Shown piece after piece: positions 36,126 through 45,642 of a stretch of 64,000 nt of DNA. The notes under the pieces were generated by a model. That model worked only from the letters and a program-made list of their open reading frames with translations, was not told the origin of the DNA and did not search any database. Made by a program: the position numbers and the translations under genes. The stretch covers positions 1 to 64,000 of the forward strand of contig JAYOLW010000003.1 of assembly GCA_038120515.1 (NCBI GenBank), in the 5' to 3' direction. The stretch's first letter is position 1. Each line of letters begins with the position of its first letter. The stretch is from JADHOX01 sp038120515 (lineage in GTDB: Bacteria > Pseudomonadota > Alphaproteobacteria > Rickettsiales > JABIRX01).

Positions 36126-37286
36126 TTACTGATGTAAAAAAATTGTGGTATCTGGAGAAAACATATTTTCCACATCTGACTCTCTCATATTATCAATAAG
36201 ATAATAATTAAAATCACCAAATTTCACATTGTTATTTATTGATGAATGTACTTCTGGTGTTTTAACAATCAAACTACCATTAAATTCAAGTGGTTTATAA
36301 TCAACTACATTATAAAGGGTATTTTGTTTAGGAGAAGCACAACCTGAGATAGCCGCCTGAACATCAGTTAACACAGCATGAGCAGTTTGGATTCCACCAG
36401 CACCATGAGAAATCAAAGTCATATCAGTAGCCATATCAGTTGTAAAGCTTGCAGCATTTAAAGCATTATCAATTGAAAACAAAAAATTATCTTTGCTACA
36501 GAAAACTGGTGATACCCTAGAATAAAGGACATTATCAATTAACCTTGAAGACGCTACCAATTTAATTTTTGCTCCAAAATATTCAGCTGCTCTAATATCA
36601 TCTAATGTAATTTTATCAATTCCAGTAACTCGAAAGTTTGAAACATCAAAATTAACGCCATAAATTAAACTATTTATAATAGCCAATTTTTGCGAAGCAT
36701 CAATTCCACAAATATCAAAAGTTGGATCGCTTTCAGCTAAACCTAAATCTTGGGCAATTTTAATAACATTAGCTAAATCCTGTTTATCATTATGCATTTT
36801 AGTTAAAATGTAATTAGCAGTACCATTTAAAATCCCTCCAAAACTATAAACCTCATTAAAGTTTAAATTGTTTGAAATTGTTTGTATTATAGGAACAGCA
36901 CCACCAACTGCAGCTTCAAAAAACAATTTGGTGTTATTAACATGTGCTAAGTTTAGCAATTTTTCACCCTCTTTGGCAAGTAAAGCCTTATTAGCAGTTA
37001 TAAGTACCCTTGACTCAGAAAGTGTTTTAATTGCAATATCATAAGCTATACCTGCATCACCACCAATAAGTTCACAAACTATATCAGGCTGTTCTTTTTC
37101 AATCATATCAATAGCATTCTCATACCATTTAAAAGGCAAATCCTTTTTAGATCTTGATGAAATGCCAACTATTTCAACATCAACATTATGTTTTTTTGAA
37201 AAATAAGCTTTTTTAGCGGCAAGTGATTTTACAACGTTGCTACCTACTACCCCTATTCCGGCAACAGCAATTTTTATTTTTTTCAT
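36126..37286 (-). CDS. hom: homoserine dehydrogenase
   Basis: Reduces aspartate semialdehyde to homoserine for Thr and Met synthesis. N-terminal NAD(P) fold VAGIGVVGSNVVKSL, then ELIGGDAGIAYDIAIKTL, LITANKALLAKEG, and the catalytic region GGILNGTANYILTKM through YGVNFDVSNF. At 386 residues it is shorter than the usual ~430. The C-terminal regulatory ACT domain is reduced or degenerate, so feedback by threonine may be lost. One base separates it from the upstream aminotransferase gene, an alphaproteobacterial neighbour pair. Confidence 0.95.
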   Translation of the reverse strand: MKKIKIAVAGIGVVGSNVVKSLAAKKAYFSKKHNVDVEIVGISSRSKKDLPFKWYENAIDMIEKEQPDIVCELIGGDAGIAYDIAIKTLSESRVLITANKALLAKEGEKLLNLAHVNNTKLFFEAAVGGAVPIIQTISNNLNFNEVYSFGGILNGTANYILTKMHNDKQDLANVIKIAQDLGLAESDPTFDICGIDASQKLAIINSLIYGVNFDVSNFRVTGIDKITLDDIRAAEYFGAKIKLVASSRLIDNVLYSRVSPVFCSKDNFLFSIDNALNAASFTTDMATDMTLISHGAGGIQTAHAVLTDVQAAISGCASPKQNTLYNVVDYKPLEFNGSLIVKTPEVHSSINNNVKFGDFNYYLIDNMRESDVENMFSPDTTIFLHQ

Positions 37287-37287
37287 T

Positions 37288-38463
37288 TTATTCTTTTAAT
37301 AATGATTTGATATTTTTAATAGCTTGCCTAATTCGATTAACATTCTCAACAAGCGAAATTCTTACATAACCTTCCCCCTCTTCTCCAAAACCAATACCTG
37401 GAGAAACTACAACATTAGCTTTCTCAAGCAACATTTTTGAAAAAGCCAAAGAACCTATATCTGCAAATTTTTCAGGTATTTTTGCCCATACAAACATGGA
37501 TGCATCAGGAGATTCCACTGGCCATCCAGCTTGATTAAAACCATTTACTAAAACATCGCGTCTTTCCATATATTTAACTCTATTCTCGTCAATATAATTA
37601 TCGCAATCACGAATAGCATAGGTTGCCGCTATCTGAATTGGTGTAAATATACCATAATCTAGATATGATTTTATTTTTGTCATTGCTGCTATTAATGTTT
37701 TGTTACCAGCAGCAAAACCAACTCTCCATCCTGCCATCGAATATGTTTTAGATAATGAAGTAAATTCAACAGCAACATCCTTTGCACCTTTTACCTCAAG
37801 TATTGAAGGTGGTTTATAATCAGTGAAATAAATCTCAGAATATGCCAGATCAGAAATTACATAAATTTGATGGTATCTACATAAATCAACAATTGCCTCA
37901 TAAAAACCAATATCTACAACCTCAGCAGTTGGATTACATGGATAATTAACAATTGTTGCAATCGGTTTAACAGCAGCATTTTCAAGAAAATTCTGAAGAT
38001 TCTTCAGATGATCATCCTCAGGAAGATTACGAAATGTTTTTACTTTTCCACCAGCTATTACTGATCCCCATACATGAATTGGATAAGCTGGTGAAGGAAC
38101 AAGAAAATAATCATCAGGCCCAATAATTGCAAGTGACAGTGCAGAAATTCCTTCTTTCGAACCAATTGTAACAATTATTTCTTCCTCTGGATCAATTTCA
38201 ACATTAAAACGTCTTAAATAATATTCAGATTGAGCCATTCTAAGTCCTTTTATACCCCTTGAAGTTGAATATCCATGGACTTTATGCTTTATTGAAGTTT
38301 CGCTTAATTTATTAATCACATGCTCAGGAGGATTGCCATCAGGATTTCCCATACCAAGATCAATAACATCTAAGCCAATGGCTCTTGCTCTGTGCCTTAA
38401 TCTATTAATTTCAGCAAAAACATAACCAGGTAAATTTTCTAATCTATGAAATGTTGTTTGCAT
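37288..38463 (-). CDS. AlaC/DapL-like class I aminotransferase
   Basis: PLP-dependent aminotransferase of 391 residues. Landmarks are FHRLENLPGYVFAEINRL and VIDLGMGNPDGNPPEHV at the N terminus, NYPCNPTAEV near residue 178, YVISDLAYSEIYF, the PLP-lysine segment FTSLSKTYSMAGWRVGF near 240, and the C-terminal YVRISLVEN. The form matches the family annotated as AlaC (glutamate-pyruvate) or LL-diaminopimelate aminotransferase, which I cannot separate here. Probably co-transcribed with hom. Confidence 0.92.
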   Translation of the reverse strand: MQTTFHRLENLPGYVFAEINRLRHRARAIGLDVIDLGMGNPDGNPPEHVINKLSETSIKHKVHGYSTSRGIKGLRMAQSEYYLRRFNVEIDPEEEIIVTIGSKEGISALSLAIIGPDDYFLVPSPAYPIHVWGSVIAGGKVKTFRNLPEDDHLKNLQNFLENAAVKPIATIVNYPCNPTAEVVDIGFYEAIVDLCRYHQIYVISDLAYSEIYFTDYKPPSILEVKGAKDVAVEFTSLSKTYSMAGWRVGFAAGNKTLIAAMTKIKSYLDYGIFTPIQIAATYAIRDCDNYIDENRVKYMERRDVLVNGFNQAGWPVESPDASMFVWAKIPEKFADIGSLAFSKMLLEKANVVVSPGIGFGEEGEGYVRISLVENVNRIRQAIKNIKSLLKE

Positions 38464-38473
38464 AATTTAAAAA

Positions 38474-39322
38474 TTAATATTTAGGAATATTTTCTAAACC
38501 AAAACCATTTGATATTGGATCATTTTGAATCATTTCATCCAAAAGATTTCCTTCTAAACTATCAACAAATTGCTGAGTTTTCTTAGAATTCTTGTTATCA
38601 TACATTGATCTATATTGTTCAAAATTATTATTGGGTGAGAAACTATCTGATTCCATCAAACCAAATCTATCCCTATCTTTCTCACTAAATACATTAGTAT
38701 CAATCACCTGATATTTGTTTGTATCAGTTAAACCTCTATACCTATCTGCCTGTTCAGACTTATTAATATTACTAGAACTATTATAATTAGGTTTTGTAAT
38801 ATTTATATTATTAGAATAATTTGGGGCTGAAGACCCATTAGCCCCAGGGTTGTTCATAAATATATCATTCTTACCACCTACATAACCAGAATATGGGCTT
38901 TTCTGATTATTATTTTGAACTGGTTGAGTTGATTTATTTGTATTAGTATTAACAGGAACGCTATTATTTGAATTTTTACCAGCTGAACCATAAGGAGCAT
39001 AACCATATGGATTAGCATAAGGATTACTGTAAGGAGATTGTGGTTTTTGCTGAGATGAGTTACTGTTGCCATATGGAGCACCAGATGGTGATTGAGGCTG
39101 GTTAGAAGGTAATTGCAAATCAGCTGGGATTCTAATATTAGCACCTAGACCTCCAGGATAACTATTATTAGGATTTTGTGAATATGCCGGAATTGAAGGA
39201 AAGTCAGAGCCAGGCAATTGACCAGAACCATACATCATTTTTTCGTTTTCATAACTAAAATCATAAGGTGGCGTATAACAGCTCGCCAATGAAAACAAAC
39301 TCACTAATATAAATATTCTCAT
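38474..39322 (-). CDS. Asn/Pro/Ser-rich lipoprotein, orphan
   Basis: A 282-residue lipoprotein: signal MRIFILVSLFSLASC with the lipobox LASC (Cys at 15). The middle (about 30-190) is low in complexity, with Asn, Ser, Pro, Gly, Tyr and Gln repeats such as NPYANPYGYAPYG. The last 90 residues are charged and look more ordered (QQFVDSLEGNLLDEMIQND). One base lies between it and the upstream SPOR lipoprotein gene, so the two envelope proteins are made together. No family recognised. Confidence 0.82.
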   Translation of the reverse strand: MRIFILVSLFSLASCYTPPYDFSYENEKMMYGSGQLPGSDFPSIPAYSQNPNNSYPGGLGANIRIPADLQLPSNQPQSPSGAPYGNSNSSQQKPQSPYSNPYANPYGYAPYGSAGKNSNNSVPVNTNTNKSTQPVQNNNQKSPYSGYVGGKNDIFMNNPGANGSSAPNYSNNINITKPNYNSSSNINKSEQADRYRGLTDTNKYQVIDTNVFSEKDRDRFGLMESDSFSPNNNFEQYRSMYDNKNSKKTQQFVDSLEGNLLDEMIQNDPISNGFGLENIPKY

Positions 39323-39323
39323 T

Positions 39324-39962
39324 TTATCTCTCTAAAACAATTATACTATCTTTGTAACCTGCCTTTGTTAATTCTTTTTGAAGTTCAACAGCCAATTCTT
39401 TAGTAGGGTTTGGGCCAAGTCTGACTCGGTACCATTTTTTACCATTGTCACTTTGACGCTCATTAATAACAACATTGTTAAATTTTAAAAGCTTTGCAGT
39501 CATATTATAAGCTTCCTGATAACTTCTAAAAGCAGCAACTTGAACATACTGGCCATTTATAGACTTATCTAGCAATTTATAATTGGTTGCCTTAATATTT
39601 TTAGGCATAAAACCTTGCTTGATATCAGAATTATCATTTAATTCTTTAGGCTGAACATCAATATTTACTTTTAAATCATTATCACTGGCAATCTGCTTAT
39701 ATTCTTGAGAAAGTTTTTGAACATTTCCTGTATCAACCTCATCTATCAAAGCTACTTTTTCAGAATTATCTTGTTTAAATAACTCTTTAAAGAAACTTTT
39801 ATTCTTTTGAGAATCCTTAACATATGCATCTTGAATCAAATAATTACTTCTAGTTTCTTTGCTTAAATATTCAGCGTTATAAAGAGGTATTCTGCGTTTA
39901 GAAACATCCTCATCTTGACACGCAAATAATGACAAAAATACTAGGGGTAATAAAATTCTCAT
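39324..39962 (-). CDS. SPOR-domain lipoprotein
   Basis: A lipoprotein whose C-terminal SPOR domain binds peptidoglycan denuded of stem peptides, usually at division sites. The ATG at 39962 begins the signal MRILLPLVFLSLFAC with lipobox LFAC; a TTG at 39986 would add eight residues and is less likely. A charged, probably disordered stretch is followed by the SPOR fold in the last 75 residues (GQYVQVAAFRSYQEAYNM and WYRVRLGPNPTKELAVELQKEL). It pairs with the Asn/Pro-rich lipoprotein gene directly downstream. Confidence 0.9.
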   Translation of the reverse strand: MRILLPLVFLSLFACQDEDVSKRRIPLYNAEYLSKETRSNYLIQDAYVKDSQKNKSFFKELFKQDNSEKVALIDEVDTGNVQKLSQEYKQIASDNDLKVNIDVQPKELNDNSDIKQGFMPKNIKATNYKLLDKSINGQYVQVAAFRSYQEAYNMTAKLLKFNNVVINERQSDNGKKWYRVRLGPNPTKELAVELQKELTKAGYKDSIIVLER

Positions 39963-40088
39963 ATTAATAAAAAAAAACTTGAGCAAATATATTTTAAAAT
40001 CTTATAAATTTTATGATTAGATTTGCAATAAATTAATAAATAATTAGTTAAGAAATTATTTTTTTCTAACACTTAATCAATAAATTTA

Positions 40089-41540
40089 ATGCTTGATATA
40101 GAAAAACTAAGTTTAGCAATCAACAATAAAAATATTTTAAAAGATATTTCATTATCACTTGCTAAAGGAGAAATTGCTGCAATTGTTGGCGAAAGTGGAT
40201 CAGGAAAATCAATACTTGCAAAACAGATTCTTAAAATTAACGACATAAGCAATCTAACTTCTAAGGGTAAAATTTTATTAAATAATATAGATCTAAATAA
40301 CTTAGATGAAAAAAAACTTAGAGAGATTAGAGGCAATAAAATCTCTATGATTTTTCAGGAGCCGATGACCTCATTAAACCCTGTTCATAATATAAAAAAG
40401 CAGATCAATGAAATTATATTTTTACATGAAAAATTAACTAAAAATCAATGTGAGAAAAAAATTAAGGAATTATTAAAAATCGTTGGTCTAGAATATTTAA
40501 ATAACAGAGGCAAAATATATCCTCATCAACTTTCTGGTGGTGAAAGACAAAGGGTTATGATCGCTATGGCTATAGCATGCTCACCTCAATTAATTATTGC
40601 AGACGAACCAACCACATCACTTGATAATAAAAACTCAAATAATATCATTAAACTTCTTAAAGATATTGCAAAAAACCAGCAAATATCTGTTATTTTCATT
40701 AGTCATGATATCAATTTAGTTAAAAAAATAGCTGACAAAATATTAGTAATGCACAATGGTAAAATTATAGAATCAGGAAGTAAAAAAGCTATTTTTGAAT
40801 CCCCAAAAACCCAATATACAAAAGATTTATTAGGAACAAATTTAACTAAACAAAACAGAAAAATTTTGCCTAATTCAGAACTAATGGTTCAAATAAAAAA
40901 TCTTAATTTAAGTTATTTTCATTATCAAGGTTTAAAGAAAATCGAGAATCAGGTACTAAAAGATATCAACATTTCTATAAAAAAAGGGGAAACTGTTGGA
41001 TTAATTGGTGAAAGCGGCAGTGGTAAAACCTCATTAGCGGAATCAATTTTAAAACTTCGAAATGCCAGTGGTGAAATAATTATTGATGGAGTTAATCTTA
41101 ACACTCTTAAAAAAGAGGAATTAAGATGTTTCAGAAAAAACATGCAAATCATTTTCCAAGATCCATTTGCTTCTTTAAATCCAAGACAAAGAATTATTGA
41201 TATCCTTAAAGAAGTTACCAATGCTCATAAAATAACCAAAAGCACAGAAATAATAAAGAGATTACTACCTGATGTTAATTTTAAAGAAGATATTCTAACA
41301 AGATTTCCTGATGAATTTTCAGGTGGAGAAAGACAAAGAATCGTTATACTTAGAGCTTTGTGCTTATTACCTAAATTTATAATTTTAGATGAACCTACAG
41401 CATCACTCGACGCTTCAACCCAGAAAACAGTTATTACTTTACTGAAAAAGCTACAGACAAAATATGATTTATCTTATTTGTTAATTACTCATGACAAATA
41501 TGTGTTAGAATCAATGTCACATAGATATTATCATTTATAA
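40089..41540 (+). CDS. fused tandem ABC ATPase of peptide-transporter type (YejF-like)
   Basis: Two complete ATP-binding domains in 483 residues, as in YejF or fused OppD-OppF of peptide/microcin importers. First domain: Walker A VGESGSGKSILAKQ near residue 35, signature LSGGERQRVMIAM, Walker B LIIADEPTTSLD. Second domain: Walker A IGESGSGKTSLAES near 312, signature FSGGERQRIVILRAL, Walker B FIILDEPTASLDAST. No permease or binding-protein genes are adjacent, so the ATPase is separated from its membrane partners. Its stop codon directly touches the 3' end of a convergent tRNA-Glu. Confidence 0.93.
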   Translation: MLDIEKLSLAINNKNILKDISLSLAKGEIAAIVGESGSGKSILAKQILKINDISNLTSKGKILLNNIDLNNLDEKKLREIRGNKISMIFQEPMTSLNPVHNIKKQINEIIFLHEKLTKNQCEKKIKELLKIVGLEYLNNRGKIYPHQLSGGERQRVMIAMAIACSPQLIIADEPTTSLDNKNSNNIIKLLKDIAKNQQISVIFISHDINLVKKIADKILVMHNGKIIESGSKKAIFESPKTQYTKDLLGTNLTKQNRKILPNSELMVQIKNLNLSYFHYQGLKKIENQVLKDINISIKKGETVGLIGESGSGKTSLAESILKLRNASGEIIIDGVNLNTLKKEELRCFRKNMQIIFQDPFASLNPRQRIIDILKEVTNAHKITKSTEIIKRLLPDVNFKEDILTRFPDEFSGGERQRIVILRALCLLPKFIILDEPTASLDASTQKTVITLLKKLQTKYDLSYLLITHDKYVLESMSHRYYHL

Positions 41541-41615
41541 TGGTGACCCCTACGGGATTCGAACCCGTGTTGCAAGACTGAGAATCTTGAGTCCTAACCA
41601 CTAGACGAAGGGGCC
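41541..41615 (-). tRNA. tRNA-Glu(CTC)
   Basis: Minus-strand 75-base gene with encoded CCA. Acceptor stem GGCCCCT/AGGGGTC; anticodon stem CAAGA/TCTTG with loop TTCTCAG, giving anticodon CTC. Apart from the anticodon arm and one T-loop base it is almost the same as tRNA-Glu(TTC) at 34004. Confidence 0.93.
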
Positions 41616-41633
41616 AAAAGAAAGAATTCACTT

Positions 41634-41661
41634 AAAATAAAAGCAAATATTTAATTTTCAA
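41634..41661 (-). promoter_or_regulatory. promoter of tRNA-Glu(CTC)
   Basis: On the minus strand TTGAAA (-35, 5 of 6) and TATTTT (-10, 4 of 6) lie 16 bases apart, 18 bases before the tRNA 5' end. Confidence 0.45.
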
Positions 41662-41662
41662 A

Positions 41663-42952
41663 CTAGTTTATTTCGCCAGTTATTACATTTGTGAAATTTT
41701 GAGTACTAAAGATCTCTTTACGTACAGCAAATATATCATCCAAAGTGATGGCTTCAATAAAATTATTTCTATCTATCAGCATATTAGCAGGTAAATCAAA
41801 TAACATAAGACCCATCAAAAAACCTGAAATTTTACTATTTGATGTAAAAGTTATATCATATTTGCCCATTAAGAATTTTTTTGCCACATCAAGATCTTCC
41901 TGAGTAAATTTATAAGCTTTAATTTCATCAAGCAAATTAAAGTAAACATTCTTCGCTTCATGATATTTAGCTTTATCGGTAGCAAAATATAAAACCATAT
42001 AACCAAAATTATTAAGGTAATTAACATATGAATAGCTTGAATATGTTAGCCCCTCATCTTCACGAAGCTTTGTTGAAATCAATGAATTTCTAGCCGAACC
42101 ACCTACTAAATGATTAAATAAATAAAATGCATAAAAATTTTCTGCATTTCTTGGAACTCCTTTTATAGCAGAATAAAAAACAATTTGGTCATAACCCGCA
42201 AAATATTCGATCGAATTCACAGGATTTTGTACAGAAGCAATTATATTTTGAGAATATATGTCTGAGCTAAAATCTGAAAAAATATTTTTAATAAGATCTT
42301 CTAACTCTGACTGCTTTATATCACCAACAACTGCAACCCTTAAACGGTTTTTATTTTTTAATGTTTGTATAAAATTTTTTATAGATTTTTGATTAATTTG
42401 AATATTTTCTTCATTTTTAATAAAACCATCTCTGTTGAATGGCGGTTCAAAAAATTTATTTTTAAGATTTTGATTACTAACAAAATTACTATTTAAATAA
42501 CTATTAGATTTAGCGTAATCAATATATTGAATTGCTTTATTTATATCAGAATCTAAAAGTTCAAATTCATTAAAAAATTCATTTAAGAATTTGACAATCA
42601 AATCTTGATCAGATCTAGTAAAATTAAGTGATATGTAAAAATTTTCCATATCATTACTAAAATTTATACTAATATTACGATTTGCAATTTCATTGGCAAA
42701 ATATTCACGATCCTTTAAAAACAGAAAATTATTACATAAATAGCTGATTACTGAATTAATTCCAACAAGATCACTTTCTTGATAGGCAACCCCAACATTT
42801 TTAAAAGCAATATTGATAGATATTATCGGCAAGAAATTATCCTCTAGCGAGTAAACCTTAACATTATCAAAAATTTGTTCTCTAGGTGTATTAAAATCAG
42901 CAAAAGCAATGTTTTTAAAGATAAAAAAAGCGAATAAGATTCTTATAAACAT
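41663..42952 (-). CDS. M16-family peptidase homologue without the zinc motif
   Basis: A 429-residue exported protein (signal MFIRILFAFFIFKNIAFA) with the M16 layout: a first half ending near residue 190 and a second half with HLVGGSARNSLISTKLREDEGLTYSSYSYV, a strong M16 C-domain signature. The region that should hold HxxEH reads VGINSVISYLCNN, with no His or Glu. It is therefore the type of inactive partner subunit that pairs with an active M16 peptidase. The active subunit is usually adjacent but is absent here. Confidence 0.88.
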   Translation of the reverse strand: MFIRILFAFFIFKNIAFADFNTPREQIFDNVKVYSLEDNFLPIISINIAFKNVGVAYQESDLVGINSVISYLCNNFLFLKDREYFANEIANRNISINFSNDMENFYISLNFTRSDQDLIVKFLNEFFNEFELLDSDINKAIQYIDYAKSNSYLNSNFVSNQNLKNKFFEPPFNRDGFIKNEENIQINQKSIKNFIQTLKNKNRLRVAVVGDIKQSELEDLIKNIFSDFSSDIYSQNIIASVQNPVNSIEYFAGYDQIVFYSAIKGVPRNAENFYAFYLFNHLVGGSARNSLISTKLREDEGLTYSSYSYVNYLNNFGYMVLYFATDKAKYHEAKNVYFNLLDEIKAYKFTQEDLDVAKKFLMGKYDITFTSNSKISGFLMGLMLFDLPANMLIDRNNFIEAITLDDIFAVRKEIFSTQNFTNVITGEIN

Positions 42953-43002
42953 AATCCCTTTACAAATAAAGCCGTTATATAGGCTTTATCTGTTAAGTAA
43001 AT

Positions 43003-45570
43003 TTATAAAATATGAATCTTGTCATCTTTAATTGAAATTTTAATTTCTGAATTTTCCTTGATCGAACCATCAAGTAATCCAACAGCTATTCTATTACCAA
43101 CTTCTTTTTCAATTAACCTATCCAAAGGTCTTGCACCGTATTTTGAATCATAACCATTTATCGCAATATATTCCTTAGCCTTATCATCTATAGTCATACG
43201 AATTTTATGATTATCTAATTTACGCTGCATTGCTAAAAGCTTAAGATCAATAATCTTATCCATATGCTGATATCTAAGTTTATGAAATAAGATAATTTCA
43301 TCAATTCTATTGATAAATTCTGGGCGAAAAAACGCTTTGACATCATCCATTATCTCATTTTCAATATCTTTAATTGATTGCTCATTTGACAAAGCATTTA
43401 ATTTTACAGAACCTAAATTCGATGTCATAATTATGAGAGTATTAGCAAAAATTACTTTTCTACCATGACTGTCAGTTAAAATACCATCATCAAGGATTTG
43501 CAGCATTATATTAAAGACATCAGGATGAGCCTTTTCTACTTCATCAAAAAGAATCACTTGATAAGGTCTTCTCCTTACAGCTTCTGTAAGTGAGCCAGCA
43601 TCTTCATAACCAACATAACCTGGAGGTGAACCAATTAATTTACTAACTGCATGCTTTTCCATAAATTCTGACATATCAAATCTAAGTAAAGCTGATTTAT
43701 CATTAAATAACGTCTCAGCTAATACTTTAGACAATTCAGTTTTACCAACGCCTGTAGGACCAATAAACAAGAAAGAACCTATAGGCTTATCAGGGTTGTT
43801 AAGACCAGCTTTAGAACGTTTTATAGCATTCGCAATAGCAATCACAGCATCATCTTGACCTATTACTTTTTTACTTAACTCTTTATCAATATTAAGATAT
43901 TTTTGTTTTTCAGCCGCAAGCATCTTTTCAACTGGAATTCCAGTCACTTTCGAAATCACAAAGGCAATATCAGATTCTGTTATTGATTCTTTAATTAAAC
44001 TATCTTCATTTTTAACAGCATGATTTTTAACTTGCTCAATAAGATTAGGAATTATGCTATATGATAGCTCCCCTGCTCTTGCAAGATCACCATCTCTTTT
44101 AGCTTTTTCTAATTCATAATTAGCTTTTTCCAACTGTTCTTTAAGTTCCTTTTCTTTAGCAAGCCTTAATTTTTCTGCCTCCCATTTTGAAACAAAAGCT
44201 GATAATTTATCATCTAAAACTTTAATCTCATTATCAATTTCAACAAGCCTTTGCTTTGAATTTTCATCATTTTCTTTTTTTAAAGTTTCAGCCTCAATAC
44301 GCAGTTGAATTAACTTTCTTTCAAGTTCATCAATTTCAGTTGGCTTAGAATCAATTTCCATTCTAAGCTTACTTGCTGCCTCATCAACAAGATCAATTGC
44401 TTTATCAGGCAGAAAACGATCAGTAATATATCGCTTTGACAAAGTACAAGCTGCAATTATAGCACTATCAGCTATTTTAATAGCATGATGCATTTCATAT
44501 TTTTCCTTTAAACCCCTTAGAATAGTTACGCTATCTTCCAAAGTAGGCTCTGCAACATAAACCGACTGAAATCTTCTAGCTAGTGCAGGATCTTTTTCTA
44601 TATGAAGTCTATACTCATCTAATGTAGTAGCTCCAACACAATGAAGCAGACCCCTAGCAAGAGCTGGCTTTAACAAATTCGAAGCATCCATACTACCTTC
44701 AGCCTTACCAGCACCAACTAAATTATGTAATTCATCAATAAACAAGATTACCTCGTGATCAGCATGCTCTATTTCATTTATAACAGATTTTAACCGCTCC
44801 TCAAACTCACCTCGATATTTAGCTCCACCAACCAAAGCTCCAAGATCAAGCGCCATAATCTTTTGTTTTTTTAAAGATTCAGGCACATCTCCTGCAGCTA
44901 TTCTTTGAGCTAACCCCTCAATAATTGCAGTTTTACCAACACCAGGCTCTCCTATTAAAACCGGATTATTTTTTGTTCGTCTTGATAAAACTTGAATTGT
45001 ACGCCTAATTTCATCATCTCTTCCTATAACTGGATCAATTTTTCCAGCTGCAGCAAGCTCTGTTAAGTCCTTAGCATATTTTTTAAGTGAATCAAACTTA
45101 TCTTCAGCCGATGCAGAATCAGCAGTCTTACCATTTCTAATTTCACTAATAACTTCTGATAAAACCGGCAAAACTAAACCTGCTTTAGCTAATAATTTTG
45201 CTGTACCCAAATTATTATCAAACATACCAAGTAGGATTGCCTCAAGCGTAATAAACTCATCACGCAAAGTTTTAATTATTTTTTTTACTGACTGATCTAA
45301 AATCGCCATATCCTGTGAAAAATATATATTAGGCGAGCCTGATGTTTTTACTGACGGAATTTTATCTAAAACTTCAGATAATTCTTTGATCAAAACCTCT
45401 ATGTTTCCACTAGCCGATACTATTAAATTAGCTGTGTAATTATCCGAATCTTCAAGCATTGACTTAAGTAAATGCTCTGGAATAAATTGCTGATGACCTT
45501 TACTTAACGCTAAGCCTTGTGCATTAGCCATAACCTCCTTAGCTTTGTTACTATATTTCGAAAAATCCAT
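43003..45570 (-). CDS. clpB: ClpB disaggregase chaperone
   Basis: Hsp104-type hexameric disaggregase working with DnaK. The 855 residues carry the N-terminal double repeat, the first AAA module (Walker A IGEPGVGKTAIIEGL near 205 and Walker B VILFIDELHNLVGAGKAEG), the coiled-coil M domain (about 400-520, Lys/Glu/Leu-rich), and the second AAA module (GPTGVGKTELSKVLAE near 605, then RFDMSEFMEKHAVSKLIG). A heat-shock-type promoter lies upstream and GGAG sits about 11 bases before the ATG. Confidence 0.98.
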   Translation of the reverse strand: MDFSKYSNKAKEVMANAQGLALSKGHQQFIPEHLLKSMLEDSDNYTANLIVSASGNIEVLIKELSEVLDKIPSVKTSGSPNIYFSQDMAILDQSVKKIIKTLRDEFITLEAILLGMFDNNLGTAKLLAKAGLVLPVLSEVISEIRNGKTADSASAEDKFDSLKKYAKDLTELAAAGKIDPVIGRDDEIRRTIQVLSRRTKNNPVLIGEPGVGKTAIIEGLAQRIAAGDVPESLKKQKIMALDLGALVGGAKYRGEFEERLKSVINEIEHADHEVILFIDELHNLVGAGKAEGSMDASNLLKPALARGLLHCVGATTLDEYRLHIEKDPALARRFQSVYVAEPTLEDSVTILRGLKEKYEMHHAIKIADSAIIAACTLSKRYITDRFLPDKAIDLVDEAASKLRMEIDSKPTEIDELERKLIQLRIEAETLKKENDENSKQRLVEIDNEIKVLDDKLSAFVSKWEAEKLRLAKEKELKEQLEKANYELEKAKRDGDLARAGELSYSIIPNLIEQVKNHAVKNEDSLIKESITESDIAFVISKVTGIPVEKMLAAEKQKYLNIDKELSKKVIGQDDAVIAIANAIKRSKAGLNNPDKPIGSFLFIGPTGVGKTELSKVLAETLFNDKSALLRFDMSEFMEKHAVSKLIGSPPGYVGYEDAGSLTEAVRRRPYQVILFDEVEKAHPDVFNIMLQILDDGILTDSHGRKVIFANTLIIMTSNLGSVKLNALSNEQSIKDIENEIMDDVKAFFRPEFINRIDEIILFHKLRYQHMDKIIDLKLLAMQRKLDNHKIRMTIDDKAKEYIAINGYDSKYGARPLDRLIEKEVGNRIAVGLLDGSIKENSEIKISIKDDKIHIL

Positions 45571-45597
45571 AAATAATACTCCATTTGTTAAAGAAAT

Positions 45598-45625
45598 ATT
45601 TATGTGCTAAAATACAGTTTTCAAG
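45598..45625 (-). promoter_or_regulatory. sigma-32 (RpoH)-type promoter of clpB
   Basis: On the minus strand CTTGAAAA (-35, core CTTG at 45622-45625) and CATAAAT (-10, 45598-45604) are separated by 17 bases after CTTG. The alphaproteobacterial RpoH pattern is CTTG, 17-18 bases, CYTATnT. The -35 is excellent, the -10 partial. Its position about 28 bases before clpB fits. Confidence 0.6.
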
Positions 45626-45642
45626 ATGATAAAAAAAATTTT

